This document shows, piece after piece, positions 9,333 to 20,537 of a stretch of 64,000 bases of DNA (position 1 is the stretch's first letter; each line of letters begins with the position of its first letter). Made by a program: the position numbers and the translations under genes. The notes below the pieces were generated by a model that had not been told where the DNA came from, searched no databases, and saw only the letters and a program-made list of their open reading frames with translations. The stretch comes from Campylobacter jejuni (GTDB lineage Bacteria; Campylobacterota; Campylobacteria; Campylobacterales; Campylobacteraceae), in contig NZ_NFOE01000018.1 in the NCBI RefSeq assembly GCF_002179635.1, forward strand, positions 1 to 64,000. Direction: 5' to 3'.

Positions 9333-9363
9333 TATCAAGAAGAATTTAGCTTTCTTCTTGATA
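9333..9363. terminator. Convergent hairpin between ciaB and the YolD-like gene
   Basis: Perfect 12-bp stem TATCAAGAAGAA / TTCTTCTTGATA (9333-9344 and 9352-9363) with a 7-nt loop. The complement of the TAA stop of the minus-strand gene (9346-9348) is inside the loop, and the ciaB stop lies 6 bp before the stem. Confidence 0.65.
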
Positions 9364-9540
9364 TTTGCTATTTTCTAATGCTTTTTCCATATCTTTTTGC
9401 GTTTTTAAAATCGCTTTACTAAAACCATTTAGTACTGAAAATGGAGCAAATTGTGCCGCTCTTTTTTCTCTTGACATTAGTGGGAATTGTTTTGATTTTT
9501 GATATTTTTTATCTAGTATATCTTTATACTCATCATGCAT
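9346..9540 (-). CDS. YolD-like small protein
   Basis: 64 residues. The segment MSREKRAAQFAPFSVLNGF is the signature of YolD-like proteins, which in Firmicutes are very often encoded next to Y-family polymerase genes; YolD is thought to resemble UmuD in regulating such polymerases. The ATG at 9540 overlaps the stop of the polymerase gene by 8 bp and is preceded by AGGAGGT embedded in the polymerase's last glycine codons, so translation is coupled. The stop codon is inside the terminator hairpin. It most likely works with the polymerase in translesion synthesis. Confidence 0.82.
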   Translation of the reverse strand: MHDEYKDILDKKYQKSKQFPLMSREKRAAQFAPFSVLNGFSKAILKTQKDMEKALENSKYQEES

Positions 9541-11002
9541 TATGACCTCCTATTAAAGAAGTAATTTCTTTAGTTTCATTATCTAAGCTTGAAGCTTTTA
9601 AAATAGCCTTTTTACCAAATTTTTGCATGATTTGAAGTCTTGCTTTTTGGAGTTTTTCTTCTTTTTCAAGTTGATTTTTTTCTTGCGAAATTGCATTAAA
9701 ATCACTAAATAAATTTAATTCTTGGAAATTTTCTTGTGCTTTATCTGTGATATTATTTAAACTTAGGCTGATTTTTCTAATGCTTAAGTTTTTATCGCTG
9801 ATTTTGCAAAAAAGCTCTAAGGCTTTTTTATTGATGATTTTTAAAGAATGGGTAAAATTTTCTAAATTTATACTTCCATGAGCATTTTTAGGTATAGTTC
9901 TTCCATAACTATCTTTAGTGATAGCTCCTTTGTAAGAACCTAAAAAACTTGAATTTTCTAAATTGCTTTTATCATATTGTATATCTAGTGTGATATGGTT
10001 TGTTTTAAGGTTATTTTGAATAAGTTCAAGCACCAAATGATCCACAAGTTCTTTTAAAACTTTTATTGTTTGATTATTATCATATGCAAAAGGCAAAACT
10101 TTAGCCATGACTTTAGAGTGATTTTGTGATTTGTAGTTTTTAATATCTTTCATCGTGCAAGTTTCAACGCCCCATGCATGATCGATTAATAATTCAGCAT
10201 TAACACCAAAGTGTTTATAAAGCAAGTCTTCATGTTTTAAAGAAAATCTTGCAAGATCTCCCATAGTATGAATGTTTAAATTCGCAAGTTTTAAGGCAAT
10301 GCCTTTACCTATACGCCAAAAATCTTTTAAAGGTTTATGCTGCCATAATTTATATCTGTATAATTTTTCATCTAAAAAGGCTATAAGCAAGCCATTTTCA
10401 TCTACTTTTTGTCTTTTAGCAAGTATATCCATGGCGATTTTAGCTAAGTATAAATTTGTGCCTATACCTGCTGTTGCGGTGATTTTACTTGTATGCAAAA
10501 TATCAAGTAAAACCTTAGTAAGTAGCTCATAAGCTGAAAGTTTGTATTTTTCAAGATAAGAACTAAGATCGATAAAAACTTCATCAATAGAGTATATATG
10601 GATATCTTTTGCATCAAAATACTTCAAATAAATGCTGTATATTTTTGTACTAAATTCTATATAAGTTGCCATTCTAGGCTTAGCAATAATGTAGTCTAGT
10701 TCTAAATTAAAATCATTTTCAAGTTCTAATGTATCAAAACTTTTAGCTTTAAAGCGGTGTTTTTGAGTTTGTTTTAGTCTTTCTTGGTTGATTGAATGGA
10801 TTTTTTGTTTAAACTCAAAAAGTCTTAACCTACCGGGTATATTGTAAGTTTTTAGTGCAGGTGAAACTGCTAGTATGATGGTTTTATCTGTTCTTGATTC
10901 ATCTGCTACAATAAGATTAGTTGTTAAAGGATCTAAATTTCTTAAAACACACTCAGCTGAAGCGTAAAAAGATTTCAAATCAATAGAAGCATAAATTTGC
11001 AT
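9533..11002 (-). CDS. Y-family DNA polymerase (UmuC/UvrX-like)
   Basis: 489 residues. Translesion polymerase motifs: IDLKSFYAS at 7-15 with catalytic Asp8, LAVSPALKTYNIPGRLRLFE (dNTP-binding region), and YSIDEVFIDLS with Asp140/Glu141. A helix-hairpin-helix thumb (FWRIGKGIALKLANLNI) and little-finger domain follow, and QELNLF near residue 436 is a beta-clamp-binding motif. The N-terminal wording (TTNLIVADESRTDKTIILAVSP) is that of the Firmicute 'DNA repair' UvrX group rather than E. coli UmuC or DinB. It forms a two-gene unit with the YolD-like gene and lies just 3' of tRNA-Ser. No LexA box is obvious, and Campylobacter lacks a classical LexA. Acquisition by transfer is likely. Confidence 0.92.
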   Translation of the reverse strand: MQIYASIDLKSFYASAECVLRNLDPLTTNLIVADESRTDKTIILAVSPALKTYNIPGRLRLFEFKQKIHSINQERLKQTQKHRFKAKSFDTLELENDFNLELDYIIAKPRMATYIEFSTKIYSIYLKYFDAKDIHIYSIDEVFIDLSSYLEKYKLSAYELLTKVLLDILHTSKITATAGIGTNLYLAKIAMDILAKRQKVDENGLLIAFLDEKLYRYKLWQHKPLKDFWRIGKGIALKLANLNIHTMGDLARFSLKHEDLLYKHFGVNAELLIDHAWGVETCTMKDIKNYKSQNHSKVMAKVLPFAYDNNQTIKVLKELVDHLVLELIQNNLKTNHITLDIQYDKSNLENSSFLGSYKGAITKDSYGRTIPKNAHGSINLENFTHSLKIINKKALELFCKISDKNLSIRKISLSLNNITDKAQENFQELNLFSDFNAISQEKNQLEKEEKLQKARLQIMQKFGKKAILKASSLDNETKEITSLIGGHNA

Positions 11003-11086
11003 AGTATGTGAAGCTTGCCTTTAAATTTATTATAATTATAACAGTAAAATTATTAAAATAGATGAAAGGAAATGAATTTTATAAGG

Positions 11087-11176
11087 TGGCGGACAGAGAG
11101 GGATTTGAACCCTCGAGACCCGTTAAGATCTGCACCCTTAGCAGGGGTGTGGTTTCAGCCACTCACCCATCTGTCC
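11087..11176 (-). tRNA. tRNA-Ser(GCU)
   Basis: 90 nt including an encoded CCA. Acceptor GGACAGA pairs with TCTGTCC, discriminator G. The anticodon loop CTGCTAA gives anticodon GCU, the long variable arm is that of serine tRNAs, and the T loop reads GGTTCAAATCC. It reads toward the Y-family polymerase gene. Confidence 0.97.
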
Positions 11177-11225
11177 GTATTAAAAGGGAAAGTATATCTT
11201 ATTGATTATAAGATATACCTTAAAT

Positions 11226-11780
11226 TTATACACTAAGATAAGCTATAGTTAAAGTTATAACAAAACCAGCGCCTAAAACCGCTATTTGTTTACCTCTGTC
11301 TTTACGTATAGCTATGATAGTGATTAAAAGTCCTGAGATATAAAGGATTATCATAGCAAGTGCAAAAGCCAGTCCAAGCACAGAAAAGTACCACATACCT
11401 TTATCTTTATGAAGTAAAATCATATTACCAAGTAAGCTTCTTTCTTTTGTAATAATTTCATAGTTATTTTCATCTATTTTAACAATACTTGCAGTATAGT
11501 TTATAGCACCAAGCTCTATACCATCACCTTTTTTGTTAAGTTTTGGTTCTAAAGATGAAGGAAGTTTTAAGTTATTTTTCTTTAAAAAATCAATTAAAAA
11601 TTCAGCTTCAGCACCTTCTTGAATAATGGCTTGAACTTTTTGACTTTGAATTTTAGCTCCACTTTCTCCATCAAAACCAGCTATATAAGCAAAACCAGTA
11701 ACAGCGTATAAAAATGCTAGTGGCAAGAAAAATAAGCTAATGTAAATGTGAATTTGTCTGAATAATTTGTTCTTATTCAT
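11226..11780 (-). CDS. PepSY-associated transmembrane protein
   Basis: 184 residues. N-terminal FRQIHIYISLFFLPLAFLYAVTG is the membrane segment typical of PepSY-TM proteins (His in the helix), followed by a periplasmic region of about 90 residues and a C-terminal segment with LHKDKGMWYFSVLGLAFALAMIILYISGLL and a final helix. Relatives are linked with iron or haem reduction and transport, but nothing nearby supports a specific role. RBS AAAGGAG is well placed before the ATG. It is followed by tRNA-Ser on the same strand and preceded by pssA across 63 bp. Confidence 0.75.
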   Translation of the reverse strand: MNKNKLFRQIHIYISLFFLPLAFLYAVTGFAYIAGFDGESGAKIQSQKVQAIIQEGAEAEFLIDFLKKNNLKLPSSLEPKLNKKGDGIELGAINYTASIVKIDENNYEIITKERSLLGNMILLHKDKGMWYFSVLGLAFALAMIILYISGLLITIIAIRKDRGKQIAVLGAGFVITLTIAYLSV

Positions 11781-11843
11781 TTTTTAACTCCTTTTTTAAA
11801 ATAATAAAAAGTATATTATTAAAAAATGAAGTGAAAATAAAAT

Positions 11844-12554
11844 TTAATCTTTTTTAAATTTGCGTGCTAAGGTAAAAAAACTGCGTGCAATTCCATAAAA
11901 CACATATAAGCTTGCAACGATTAATGCACTTTCTAAAAAATACAAATAAAGCATAGAAAATAAGACTACCAAAAGGATTAACACTTTTAAAACATTTGCA
12001 CGTTTTAAATCGATTTTTTTAAAACTAGGGTATCTTATATTACTTACCATTAAAAAAGCTAAAAGTATTTGAATGCATACTATCATTAAAGAAAAATCAT
12101 GTAAAAAATCATAATATAAATAAGCACTAACCCATAAAGAACTTACAACTGCAGCTGTTGGTATGGGAAGTCCTATAAAAACTGAAGGCTCATAAGTGCC
12201 TGTGGTGACATTAAATCTTGCTAAGCGTATGGCACCAAAAACTACAAACAAACCTGCTATTAAGGAACCAAAACGACCATATTCATAACCTATGCTCATA
12301 TAAAAAAGCATAGCAGGTGCTACACCAAAGGCTATTAGATCTGCTAGTGAGTCAAACTCAACTCCAAATTTAGAAGTTGAATTTGTAGCTCTTGCAACGC
12401 GACCATCTAAACCATCGCAAATTAATGATAAAATGATATAAATTAATGCTTTATCAAAGTTTTGATTAATAGAAGCAATCACTGAAATAATGCCTAAAAA
12501 TATGGAAGCAGCTGTAAAAAGATTAGGTAAAATATAAATTAGTTTAAAATTCAT
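11844..12554 (-). CDS. pssA: CDP-diacylglycerol--serine O-phosphatidyltransferase
   Basis: 236 residues, multispanning inner-membrane protein. It contains the CDP-alcohol phosphatidyltransferase signature D-G-x2-A-R-x8-G-x3-D-x3-D: DGLDGRVARATNSTSKFG followed by VEFDSLAD. It makes phosphatidylserine from CDP-diacylglycerol and serine, the precursor of phosphatidylethanolamine. Its ATG overlaps the TGA of the upstream decarboxylase-like gene by 4 nt, so the two phosphatidylethanolamine-pathway genes are coupled. It is the last gene of the cheY-prmA-ftsH cluster. Confidence 0.96.
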   Translation of the reverse strand: MNFKLIYILPNLFTAASIFLGIISVIASINQNFDKALIYIILSLICDGLDGRVARATNSTSKFGVEFDSLADLIAFGVAPAMLFYMSIGYEYGRFGSLIAGLFVVFGAIRLARFNVTTGTYEPSVFIGLPIPTAAVVSSLWVSAYLYYDFLHDFSLMIVCIQILLAFLMVSNIRYPSFKKIDLKRANVLKVLILLVVLFSMLYLYFLESALIVASLYVFYGIARSFFTLARKFKKD

Positions 12555-13168
12555 GGATTTAAATACCCTATCAATGCACCAATGCGTACTTTGTCATTTT
12601 CATTTACGCAAATTCTAGTATCTTTTGGAAGTAATAAACTCACACTACCATCAAACATAAAACCTATATTTTGTCCATGGTTTAAATGATGACCAAAATC
12701 ATCAATATGAGCTTTTCTATTTAAAGCACCAAAAATGATACGTAATGCCCATTGTTTGCCTTTAGAGCGTGCTAAAAATAGCATTCTTTCGCCCATTAAA
12801 TTTGTATTTTTCATAAATGGACATAAAAAAAGCCCGTGCCTTAGCCTAGTTTCTTCTATATCCATATCAAGTGGAGCTATGATGTTGCCTTGATGAATGA
12901 TATTGTTTATAATTTGTACCTCTATGCATTCGCCAAGCTCTTTATATGAGCTTGTTTTAATGCTTTTTATTTTTCCTTCTATGGGAGCTATGATAGTATT
13001 TGGATCTGCTATATAATCGATTTTACTAGTTCTAAAAAGACAAGCAAAAAGTATAAAAATACACCATAAAAGCCAAGAAAATCCCCATATAAATTGAGCT
13101 ATTGCAAAAACTATAGCTAGAACTATGAGTAAATTCCAGCCAGCCTTTGCAATAAAATTTGTTTTCAT
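12551..13168 (-). CDS. Phosphatidylserine decarboxylase-related protein, short form
   Basis: 205 residues. Two N-terminal membrane segments (about 10-45) precede a PSD-type domain: IIAPIEGKIKSI, VQIINNIIHQGNIIAPLDM, LNHGQNIGFMFDGSVSLLLP. The Gly-Ser in FDGSV fits the autocleavage point where the pyruvoyl cofactor forms. Bacterial short PSDs of about 200-220 residues share this layout. It would convert phosphatidylserine to phosphatidylethanolamine beside PssA. The start ATG overlaps the ftsH stop (TAATG) and the end overlaps pssA. The substitution around the usual LGST/FGS motif leaves some doubt about activity. Confidence 0.83.
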   Translation of the reverse strand: MKTNFIAKAGWNLLIVLAIVFAIAQFIWGFSWLLWCIFILFACLFRTSKIDYIADPNTIIAPIEGKIKSIKTSSYKELGECIEVQIINNIIHQGNIIAPLDMDIEETRLRHGLFLCPFMKNTNLMGERMLFLARSKGKQWALRIIFGALNRKAHIDDFGHHLNHGQNIGFMFDGSVSLLLPKDTRICVNENDKVRIGALIGYLNP

Positions 13169-15090
13169 TAGTTATCCTTAGTAGCTTCTTGCTCTTTTTC
13201 TTCTAAGCGCGTTGGAAGATTATTTTCTTCTTCATAATTTTTAATAATCTCTCTTACTTTAGCGCCATCAATAGTTTCTTCTTCATAGAGTGCTTGTACC
13301 ATTACTTCTATAGCACCGCTATAAGCTTTTAAAATTTCTTTTACACCCGCATAGCGTTCATCTAAGGTTTTCTTTACATACTCATCTAAATCTTGAGCCA
13401 TTTTATCAGAATAATCTTTGATAGTTTGTCCACCACTTAAGAAAGTATTTCTTTGTTTTTCAAGCACCATTAAACCTGCGATTTCACTCATGCCATACAT
13501 AGAAATCATAGCTTTTATGATGTCAGTTGCACGTTCAAGGTCATTGCTTGCACCAGTTGAAATTTCTTTAATGAAAATTTCTTCAGCTGCACGCCCACCT
13601 AAAAGCACATCAACTTCAGCTAAAAGTTCATGTTTTTGCATTAAAAATTTATTTTCTTCAGGGGTATTGAGTGTATATCCTAAAGCTGCTAAACCACGCG
13701 GTATAACAGAAACTTTACTTACTTTTTTAGCACCTTTTGTGGTTTCAGCGATTAAAGCATGGCCGCATTCATGATAAGTTACGATTTTTTTCTCTTTATC
13801 ATTAATTCTACGTGATTTTTTCTCAAGTCCTGCTATAGCTCTTTCTACTGCTTCAACTAAGTCTTTTTGTTCTACATGTTTTTTAGAATCCCTACCTGCA
13901 AGTAAAGCTGCTTCGTTAATGATATTTGCTAAATCAGCACCCGCAAGACCTGCTGTTAATCTTGCGATATCTTCTACCTTTACTTCAGGTGAAATTTTAA
14001 CATCTTTCATATGAACTTTTAAAATATCACATCTACCTTTAAAATCAGGCTTATCTACTAAAACTTGTCTGTCAAAACGTCCCGGTCTAAGCAATGCTGC
14101 ATCAAGTACTTCAGGACGATTTGTCGCTGCTAGTACGATTACTGGCGAACTTTCAGTACCAAAGCCATCCATTTCTGCTAGAAGTTGATTTAAGGTTTGT
14201 TCTCTTTCGTCATTTCCACCCATCATACCACTTGCTGCACGTGATTTACCTATGGCATCGATTTCATCTATAAATACAATAGCTGGAGCTTCTTTTTTAG
14301 CATTTTCAAATAAATCTCTAACTCTGCTAGCTCCAACACCTACAAACATTTCTATAAAAGATGAGCCTGATACACTAAAAAATGGTACATCAGCTTCACC
14401 TGCTACTGCTTTTGCAAGCAAAGTTTTACCTGTACCTGGAGGGCCTACAAGTAATAGTCCTTTTGGAATTTTTGCTCCAAGATTGATGTATCTTTCAGGG
14501 TATTTTAGAAAATCAACAATTTCTTTAACTTCTTCTTTTGCTTCCTCGACACCTGCAACATCATTGAATTTAACTTTTGGTTTTTCCGAATTTACAAGTT
14601 TTTTAGAGCTTCCTACACCAAGTATGGATCCACCCATATTTTTTTGCATACGAGAGGCTAAAAACATCCATATACCAAAGAAAATAAATACCGGTAAAAC
14701 CCAAGAAAGCAAGATATCTATAAACCAATTACTCTCATTAAAAGCTCCATAAGAAACGCCTTTTGAATCAAGCAAAGGCACAAAAGTAGCATCATTTGGA
14801 ACTTTTTTAGTAATATATACCATATTTCCTGCTTTAGACACAGCTTTTATAGTGGTTTGACCTATATTAACTTGGGCAATTTGATTATTTTCAATTAAAG
14901 TTTTTAATTCAGAATAAGTAACTTTTTTGGTATTTTCTCCGCTCATAATACCCATGCTACCATCATCTGAAAATCCTTTAAATAAAAGAATCATCACAAT
15001 GGCAAAAATAGCAAAAATAAAAATAGGGTTTTTATTGAAAAAGCTATTATTGTTTGGATTATCTTTTGGTTCGTTTGGTTTTTTATTCAT
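13168..15090 (-). CDS. ftsH: ATP-dependent zinc metalloprotease FtsH
   Basis: 640 residues from the ATG at 15088-15090, which has AAAGGAAACAAAATA upstream. An in-frame ATG 54 nt earlier lies inside prmA and is rejected. Order: cytoplasmic Asn/Pro-rich N-terminus, TM1 (about 20-40), periplasmic domain, TM2 (about 125-145), AAA domain with Walker [15 protein letters not shown], Walker [12 protein letters not shown] and the second region of homology RPGRFDRQ, then the protease HEXXH motif [11 protein letters not shown]. It degrades membrane and regulatory proteins as a hexamer. It overlaps prmA by 1 nt upstream and the decarboxylase-like gene by 1 nt downstream. Confidence 0.97.
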   Translation of the reverse strand: MNKKPNEPKDNPNNNSFFNKNPIFIFAIFAIVMILLFKGFSDDGSMGIMSGENTKKVTYSELKTLIENNQIAQVNIGQTTIKAVSKAGNMVYITKKVPNDATFVPLLDSKGVSYGAFNESNWFIDILLSWVLPVFIFFGIWMFLASRMQKNMGGSILGVGSSKKLVNSEKPKVKFNDVAGVEEAKEEVKEIVDFLKYPERYINLGAKIPKGLLLVGPPGTGKTLLAKAVAGEADVPFFSVSGSSFIEMFVGVGASRVRDLFENAKKEAPAIVFIDEIDAIGKSRAASGMMGGNDEREQTLNQLLAEMDGFGTESSPVIVLAATNRPEVLDAALLRPGRFDRQVLVDKPDFKGRCDILKVHMKDVKISPEVKVEDIARLTAGLAGADLANIINEAALLAGRDSKKHVEQKDLVEAVERAIAGLEKKSRRINDKEKKIVTYHECGHALIAETTKGAKKVSKVSVIPRGLAALGYTLNTPEENKFLMQKHELLAEVDVLLGGRAAEEIFIKEISTGASNDLERATDIIKAMISMYGMSEIAGLMVLEKQRNTFLSGGQTIKDYSDKMAQDLDEYVKKTLDERYAGVKEILKAYSGAIEVMVQALYEEETIDGAKVREIIKNYEEENNLPTRLEEKEQEATKDN

Positions 15091-15926
15091 TATTTTGTTT
15101 CCTTTTTGTAAGCTAAACTCAACCATTCTCCTTTGTGTTTGCATTCTAACAAAGTCAAATCTTTGAATTTATCTTTAATTCTTTCTTCATATTTGTTTAA
15201 AATACCAGATAAGATTAAAATTCCACCTTCTTTGGTTTTTTCTTTAAGATCTTTTTCTAGTATGATTAAAATATCAGCAATGATATTTGCCACAACTATA
15301 TCATATTTATGTAAGCTTTTATTAATAGAACCTACCCAAATATCATCAAAGCTAACTTGATTTAATTTTGCATTTTCCTTGCTTGCAACTATGGCTAGCT
15401 CATCTGTATCACAAGCTTGTACTTTAGCTCCAAGCTTTGCCATGATGATACTTAAAATCCCACTTCCACAGCCTACATCTAAGCAAAATTTGGAATTATC
15501 TGTGTATTTTTGCAAAAATTCTATACAAGTATAAGTACTTTCATGATGTCCTGAGCCAAAAGCTAGAGCAGGGTCTATAATGATATTGATTTTATCTTGT
15601 ATAGGTTTTTGCCAAGTGGTATGAATGTGAATATTGTCAATAGTTAAAGCTTGTATACCTTTTTTATATTCTTCTATCCAGTTTTTATTTTCTTTTTTTT
15701 CTAAAGTAGAATGAAAATAAATCTTAGTGTTAAATTTTTCACACAATTTTTGATGAAAATTTTGTAAGGCTATTTGAATAAGTTCTATATCTTCTTCTGA
15801 TCGTATATAAATACCATCATTTTTTTCTTCTATGGCATCTATATCTAGAGAAAAAATAAGATCAAGGAATAAATCTAAATATTCCTTGTCTGTTTGAAAA
15901 AAAAGTTCGTAATAATGTGTTTGCAT
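15090..15926 (-). CDS. prmA: Ribosomal protein L11 methyltransferase
   Basis: 278 residues. The SAM-dependent methyltransferase core is clear: DPALAFGSGHHESTYTCIEFL, motif I FCLDVGCGSGILSI and NPPY-like VVANIIADILI, which is the PrmA form. It trimethylates ribosomal protein L11 in the cytosol. The gene sits 12 bp downstream of cheY and overlaps ftsH by 1 nt. The cheY-prmA-ftsH order is that of C. jejuni next to the pgl locus. Confidence 0.94.
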   Translation of the reverse strand: MQTHYYELFFQTDKEYLDLFLDLIFSLDIDAIEEKNDGIYIRSEEDIELIQIALQNFHQKLCEKFNTKIYFHSTLEKKENKNWIEEYKKGIQALTIDNIHIHTTWQKPIQDKINIIIDPALAFGSGHHESTYTCIEFLQKYTDNSKFCLDVGCGSGILSIIMAKLGAKVQACDTDELAIVASKENAKLNQVSFDDIWVGSINKSLHKYDIVVANIIADILIILEKDLKEKTKEGGILILSGILNKYEERIKDKFKDLTLLECKHKGEWLSLAYKKETK

Positions 15927-15938
15927 AAAAACTTATAA

Positions 15939-16316
15939 TTAGCCTTCGTTTGTTCCTAAAACATCTTCAAGTTTTTCTTTTAATACTTGAGGTGTAAAAG
16001 GTTTTACGATATAGTTGTTTACACCTGCTTTTAAAGCTGTAATAACTTCTGCCTTACCGCCTTCTGTGGTTACCATAATAATAGGCATATCAGCGTATTT
16101 TTCTTCCGCTCTTACTTTTTTTACTAATTCTAAGCCGTTCATTTCAGGCATATTCCAGTCAGTAATTAAAATTTTTATGTCATCATTTTGTGAAAGCAAA
16201 TCCCAAGCTTCAACTCCATGTTCAGCTTCTAAAACATCTTTATGACCTAATCTTACAAGAGTGTTTTTGATTATTCTTCTCATGGTAGAACTATCATCAA
16301 CTACTAATAACTTCAC
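15939..16316 (-). CDS. cheY: Chemotaxis response regulator CheY
   Basis: 125 residues, a single receiver domain. Acidic pocket Asp7/Asp8, phosphoacceptor Asp53 in LITDWNMPEMNGLEL, the conserved Thr in IIMVTTEGG and the Lys in NYIVKPF are all present. Phospho-CheY binds the flagellar motor switch and changes rotation. The start is a GTG (complement of 16314-16316) with AAAGGAAAAAAA before it. It is the first gene of the prmA-ftsH cluster and probably has its own promoter in the 113-bp gap after pglF. Confidence 0.97.
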   Translation of the reverse strand: MKLLVVDDSSTMRRIIKNTLVRLGHKDVLEAEHGVEAWDLLSQNDDIKILITDWNMPEMNGLELVKKVRAEEKYADMPIIMVTTEGGKAEVITALKAGVNNYIVKPFTPQVLKEKLEDVLGTNEG

Positions 16317-16334
16317 TTTTTTTCCTTTGTCTTG

Positions 16335-16402
16335 ATGTAATTACATAAAAGTGTAATTGTATCGTTTTTATTTTTATTAATCAATTAAAAGTTTATATTA
16401 TA
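16335..16402 (-). promoter_or_regulatory. Probable cheY promoter region with palindrome
   Basis: On the minus strand two -10-like hexamers occur, TATAAT (16397-16402) and TACAAT (16356-16361), followed by the 12-bp perfect palindrome ATGTAATTACAT (16335-16346), about 20 bp before the GTG start. The palindrome could be an operator overlapping the transcript start; this is inference. Confidence 0.45.
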
Positions 16403-16429
16403 CCATTTAAAAATAAAATTAGAATTTAA

Positions 16430-18193
16430 TCACTCTCCATTTTTGTTATGATTAAACTCAGGCACAATTTCCTTTAAAACTTTTGCAGGATCTGTGCTTT
16501 GGAGTAATCTTTCTATTTCTTGATTTAAAATTTTCAAATCTTTAATTTCACTAGTGGTAACAAATATACTTTCATATTGAGTTTTTAAATCATCTTCATG
16601 GATTAAAAGTTCTTCGTAAAGTTTTTCACCTTTTCTAAGTCCGGTGATTTTAATTTCTAACTTTTTATTAGAAAGTAAAAGCATTTTTTTAGCTAAATCC
16701 ATGATTTTAACAGGCTCGCCCATATCAAGCACAAATAACTCCCCACCTTTTGCAATAGCCGCAGCTTGTAAAACAAGTTGTACAGCTTCATCCACAAGCA
16801 TAAAATAACGCACTATATCAGGATGAGTAAGAGTAAGTGGTTCATTAGCTGCAATTTGAGCTTTAAATTTAGGTATGACACTTCCGCTTGAGCCTAAAAC
16901 ATTACCAAAACGCACACAAGCTACTTCAAAATTTTCGCAACTTGAACTTAGCGCATAAAGTTCACAAATTCTTTTTGTGCAGCCCATGATATTAGTTGGT
17001 CTTACAGCTTTATCAGTGCTTATCATAATAAATTTGGCAACTTTGTAAGTTTTTGCAAGATCGATTAAATTTTTAGTACCTATGATGTTATTTAAAATAG
17101 CTGAATGTGGATTTTGCTCACATAAAGGCACGTGTTTATAAGCTGCCGCATGTAAAATCAAATCTATGTTTTTTTCTTGTAAAAGTTTTTCTAAAGCTTC
17201 TTTGTCTAATATACTCATCATAATAGGTTCAATTTTTTCTTTATACAAGCTTAATTCTTCATTGATTTTATATAAATTATACTCACTATGATCAAGCATG
17301 ATTAAGTGTTTTGCGCCAAATTTAATGCATTGTTTGCAAAGCTCGCTTCCTATAGTCCCGCCAGCTCCACTAACTAAAACTATTTTATTTTTGATAAAAT
17401 CAATTACGCAAGCATTATCTAAATCTTTTGGCTTGCGTGCTAATAAATCTTCGATGCTTATATCTCTTGCTTCATTTTGTGTAAAAGAAAAAAGTTTTAT
17501 ATCATTAATCCCATAAGCAATAAGCTCATCAAAAAGCTTTTTAAGTTCTTCTTGCTCAAGTTTTAAAGCAATGATAGCAGTATGAATACCTTCAGCGGTA
17601 TATTTTCTAATTGCTTCTTTTTCTTCAACTATAAATTTATCACAATAAGTACCTATTAAATTTTTACGCTCATCTACTACAGCTACAGGAAAAAGCCCTA
17701 AGCTTCCTTCTTTAGCTCCTTTTAATAAATGCAAAGCCTTTGAAGTAGCACCAACTACTATACAAGGATGTTCTTCGTTGTATTTTGGCTTTCTAAAATC
17801 AACTATCATTCTTTTGCTTATACGCAAACTTCCAATTAGCATACAAGATAAAACAAAGTCTATTCCTATAACGCTTCTTGGAAAAGGATTAAAAAAATCA
17901 TCATAAAAATAATAAATTGCTAAAAATACAAGCTCAGCCAAAGCTAAAGCAATAACTAATTTACGCGCTTCATTAAGTGAGAAAAATCTCCAAGCAACTT
18001 GATAAATTTTAAAAAAAGCTAGAAAAATGATTTTAAGTAAAATCAAAATCACAGCACTTTTAAACATACCTTCATAAAATTCACTTGGGATGTCTGCACT
18101 AAAGCGTAAAGAAAAAGACAAATAAATACTTATAACAAAAAGTAAAATATCAGCGCCTAGGAAAAAACCTAAGCGTTTGCTTTTATAATCCAT
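16430..18193 (-). CDS. pglF: UDP-GlcNAc 4,6-dehydratase PglF
   Basis: 587 residues. Four N-terminal membrane helices (to about 120), a CoA-binding-like Rossmann domain, then the SDR dehydratase domain with NAD loop [15 protein letters not shown] and the catalytic block [17 protein letters not shown]. It converts UDP-GlcNAc to the 4-keto-6-deoxy sugar, the first step of UDP-diNAcBac synthesis for N-glycosylation. It is the last gene of the pgl operon, 1 nt after pglE. In C. jejuni pglG separates it from cheY; here nothing does. Confidence 0.96.
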   Translation of the reverse strand: MDYKSKRLGFFLGADILLFVISIYLSFSLRFSADIPSEFYEGMFKSAVILILLKIIFLAFFKIYQVAWRFFSLNEARKLVIALALAELVFLAIYYFYDDFFNPFPRSVIGIDFVLSCMLIGSLRISKRMIVDFRKPKYNEEHPCIVVGATSKALHLLKGAKEGSLGLFPVAVVDERKNLIGTYCDKFIVEEKEAIRKYTAEGIHTAIIALKLEQEELKKLFDELIAYGINDIKLFSFTQNEARDISIEDLLARKPKDLDNACVIDFIKNKIVLVSGAGGTIGSELCKQCIKFGAKHLIMLDHSEYNLYKINEELSLYKEKIEPIMMSILDKEALEKLLQEKNIDLILHAAAYKHVPLCEQNPHSAILNNIIGTKNLIDLAKTYKVAKFIMISTDKAVRPTNIMGCTKRICELYALSSSCENFEVACVRFGNVLGSSGSVIPKFKAQIAANEPLTLTHPDIVRYFMLVDEAVQLVLQAAAIAKGGELFVLDMGEPVKIMDLAKKMLLLSNKKLEIKITGLRKGEKLYEELLIHEDDLKTQYESIFVTTSEIKDLKILNQEIERLLQSTDPAKVLKEIVPEFNHNKNGE

Positions 18194-18194
18194 C

Positions 18195-19934
<1,740 letters not shown>

Positions 19935-19948
<14 letters not shown>

Positions 19949-20537
19949 TGAATTTATCCGTTGTAGCTACTCCTTCTTTGTTAACCCCACTTCTTTTTAG
20001 AACTTTAACAATGGTCATAAAAAAGATTTTAAGATCAAACAAAAAAGAGCAATTTTGCACATATTCCACATCATATTTAAATTTTTGCTCCCAAGAAATA
20101 GCATTGCGTCCATTAATCTGAGCCCAACCTGTAATGCCTGGTCTTACATCGTGGCGTTTTTTTTGCTCTTGATTGTATAAGGGCAAGTATTCTACAAGTA
20201 AAGGTCTTGGGCCTATGAAGCTCATATCGCCTTTTAATACATTAAAAAGCTGTGGTAATTCATCTAAACTCAAGCTTCTAACTAGTTTGCCAAAAGGCTT
20301 TAAGCGTAATTCATCAGGAAGTAATTCTCCATTTTCATCGGTTTCATCACTCATAGTTTTAAATTTATAAATATAAAAAATTTTTTCATTTAATCCTGGT
20401 CTTGCTTGTTTAAAAAGCACACTTCCTTGAACGATTTTTAAAACAATACCTATAAGCACTATAAAGGGTAAAAAAATAATCAATAAAATCAAAGCCAAAA
20501 AAAAGTCAAAAACACGCTTTAAACCATTTTTATACAT
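19935..20537 (-). CDS. pglC: Undecaprenyl-phosphate diNAcBac-1-phosphate transferase PglC
   Basis: 200 residues from [12 protein letters not shown], the C. jejuni PglC length; an in-frame ATG 24 nt upstream is disfavoured. It is a monotopic phosphoglycosyl transferase: re-entrant N-terminal hydrophobic helix (about 8-32), catalytic Asp92-Glu93 in [20 protein letters not shown], then SFIGPRPL and [19 protein letters not shown]. It starts glycan assembly on undecaprenyl phosphate at the inner membrane. It overlaps pglA by 8 nt and pglD by 14 nt. Confidence 0.96.

Noticed and set aside
9327-11087. Integrated element with att sites at tRNA-Ser
   Set aside because: I found no integrase and no second copy of the tRNA 3' end near 9330, so only lateral gain of two genes is suggested, not an element.
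14252-14752. 166-codon open frame opposite ftsH
   Set aside because: It lies wholly antisense to the conserved AAA domain of ftsH, has no RBS and resembles no family; a shadow frame.
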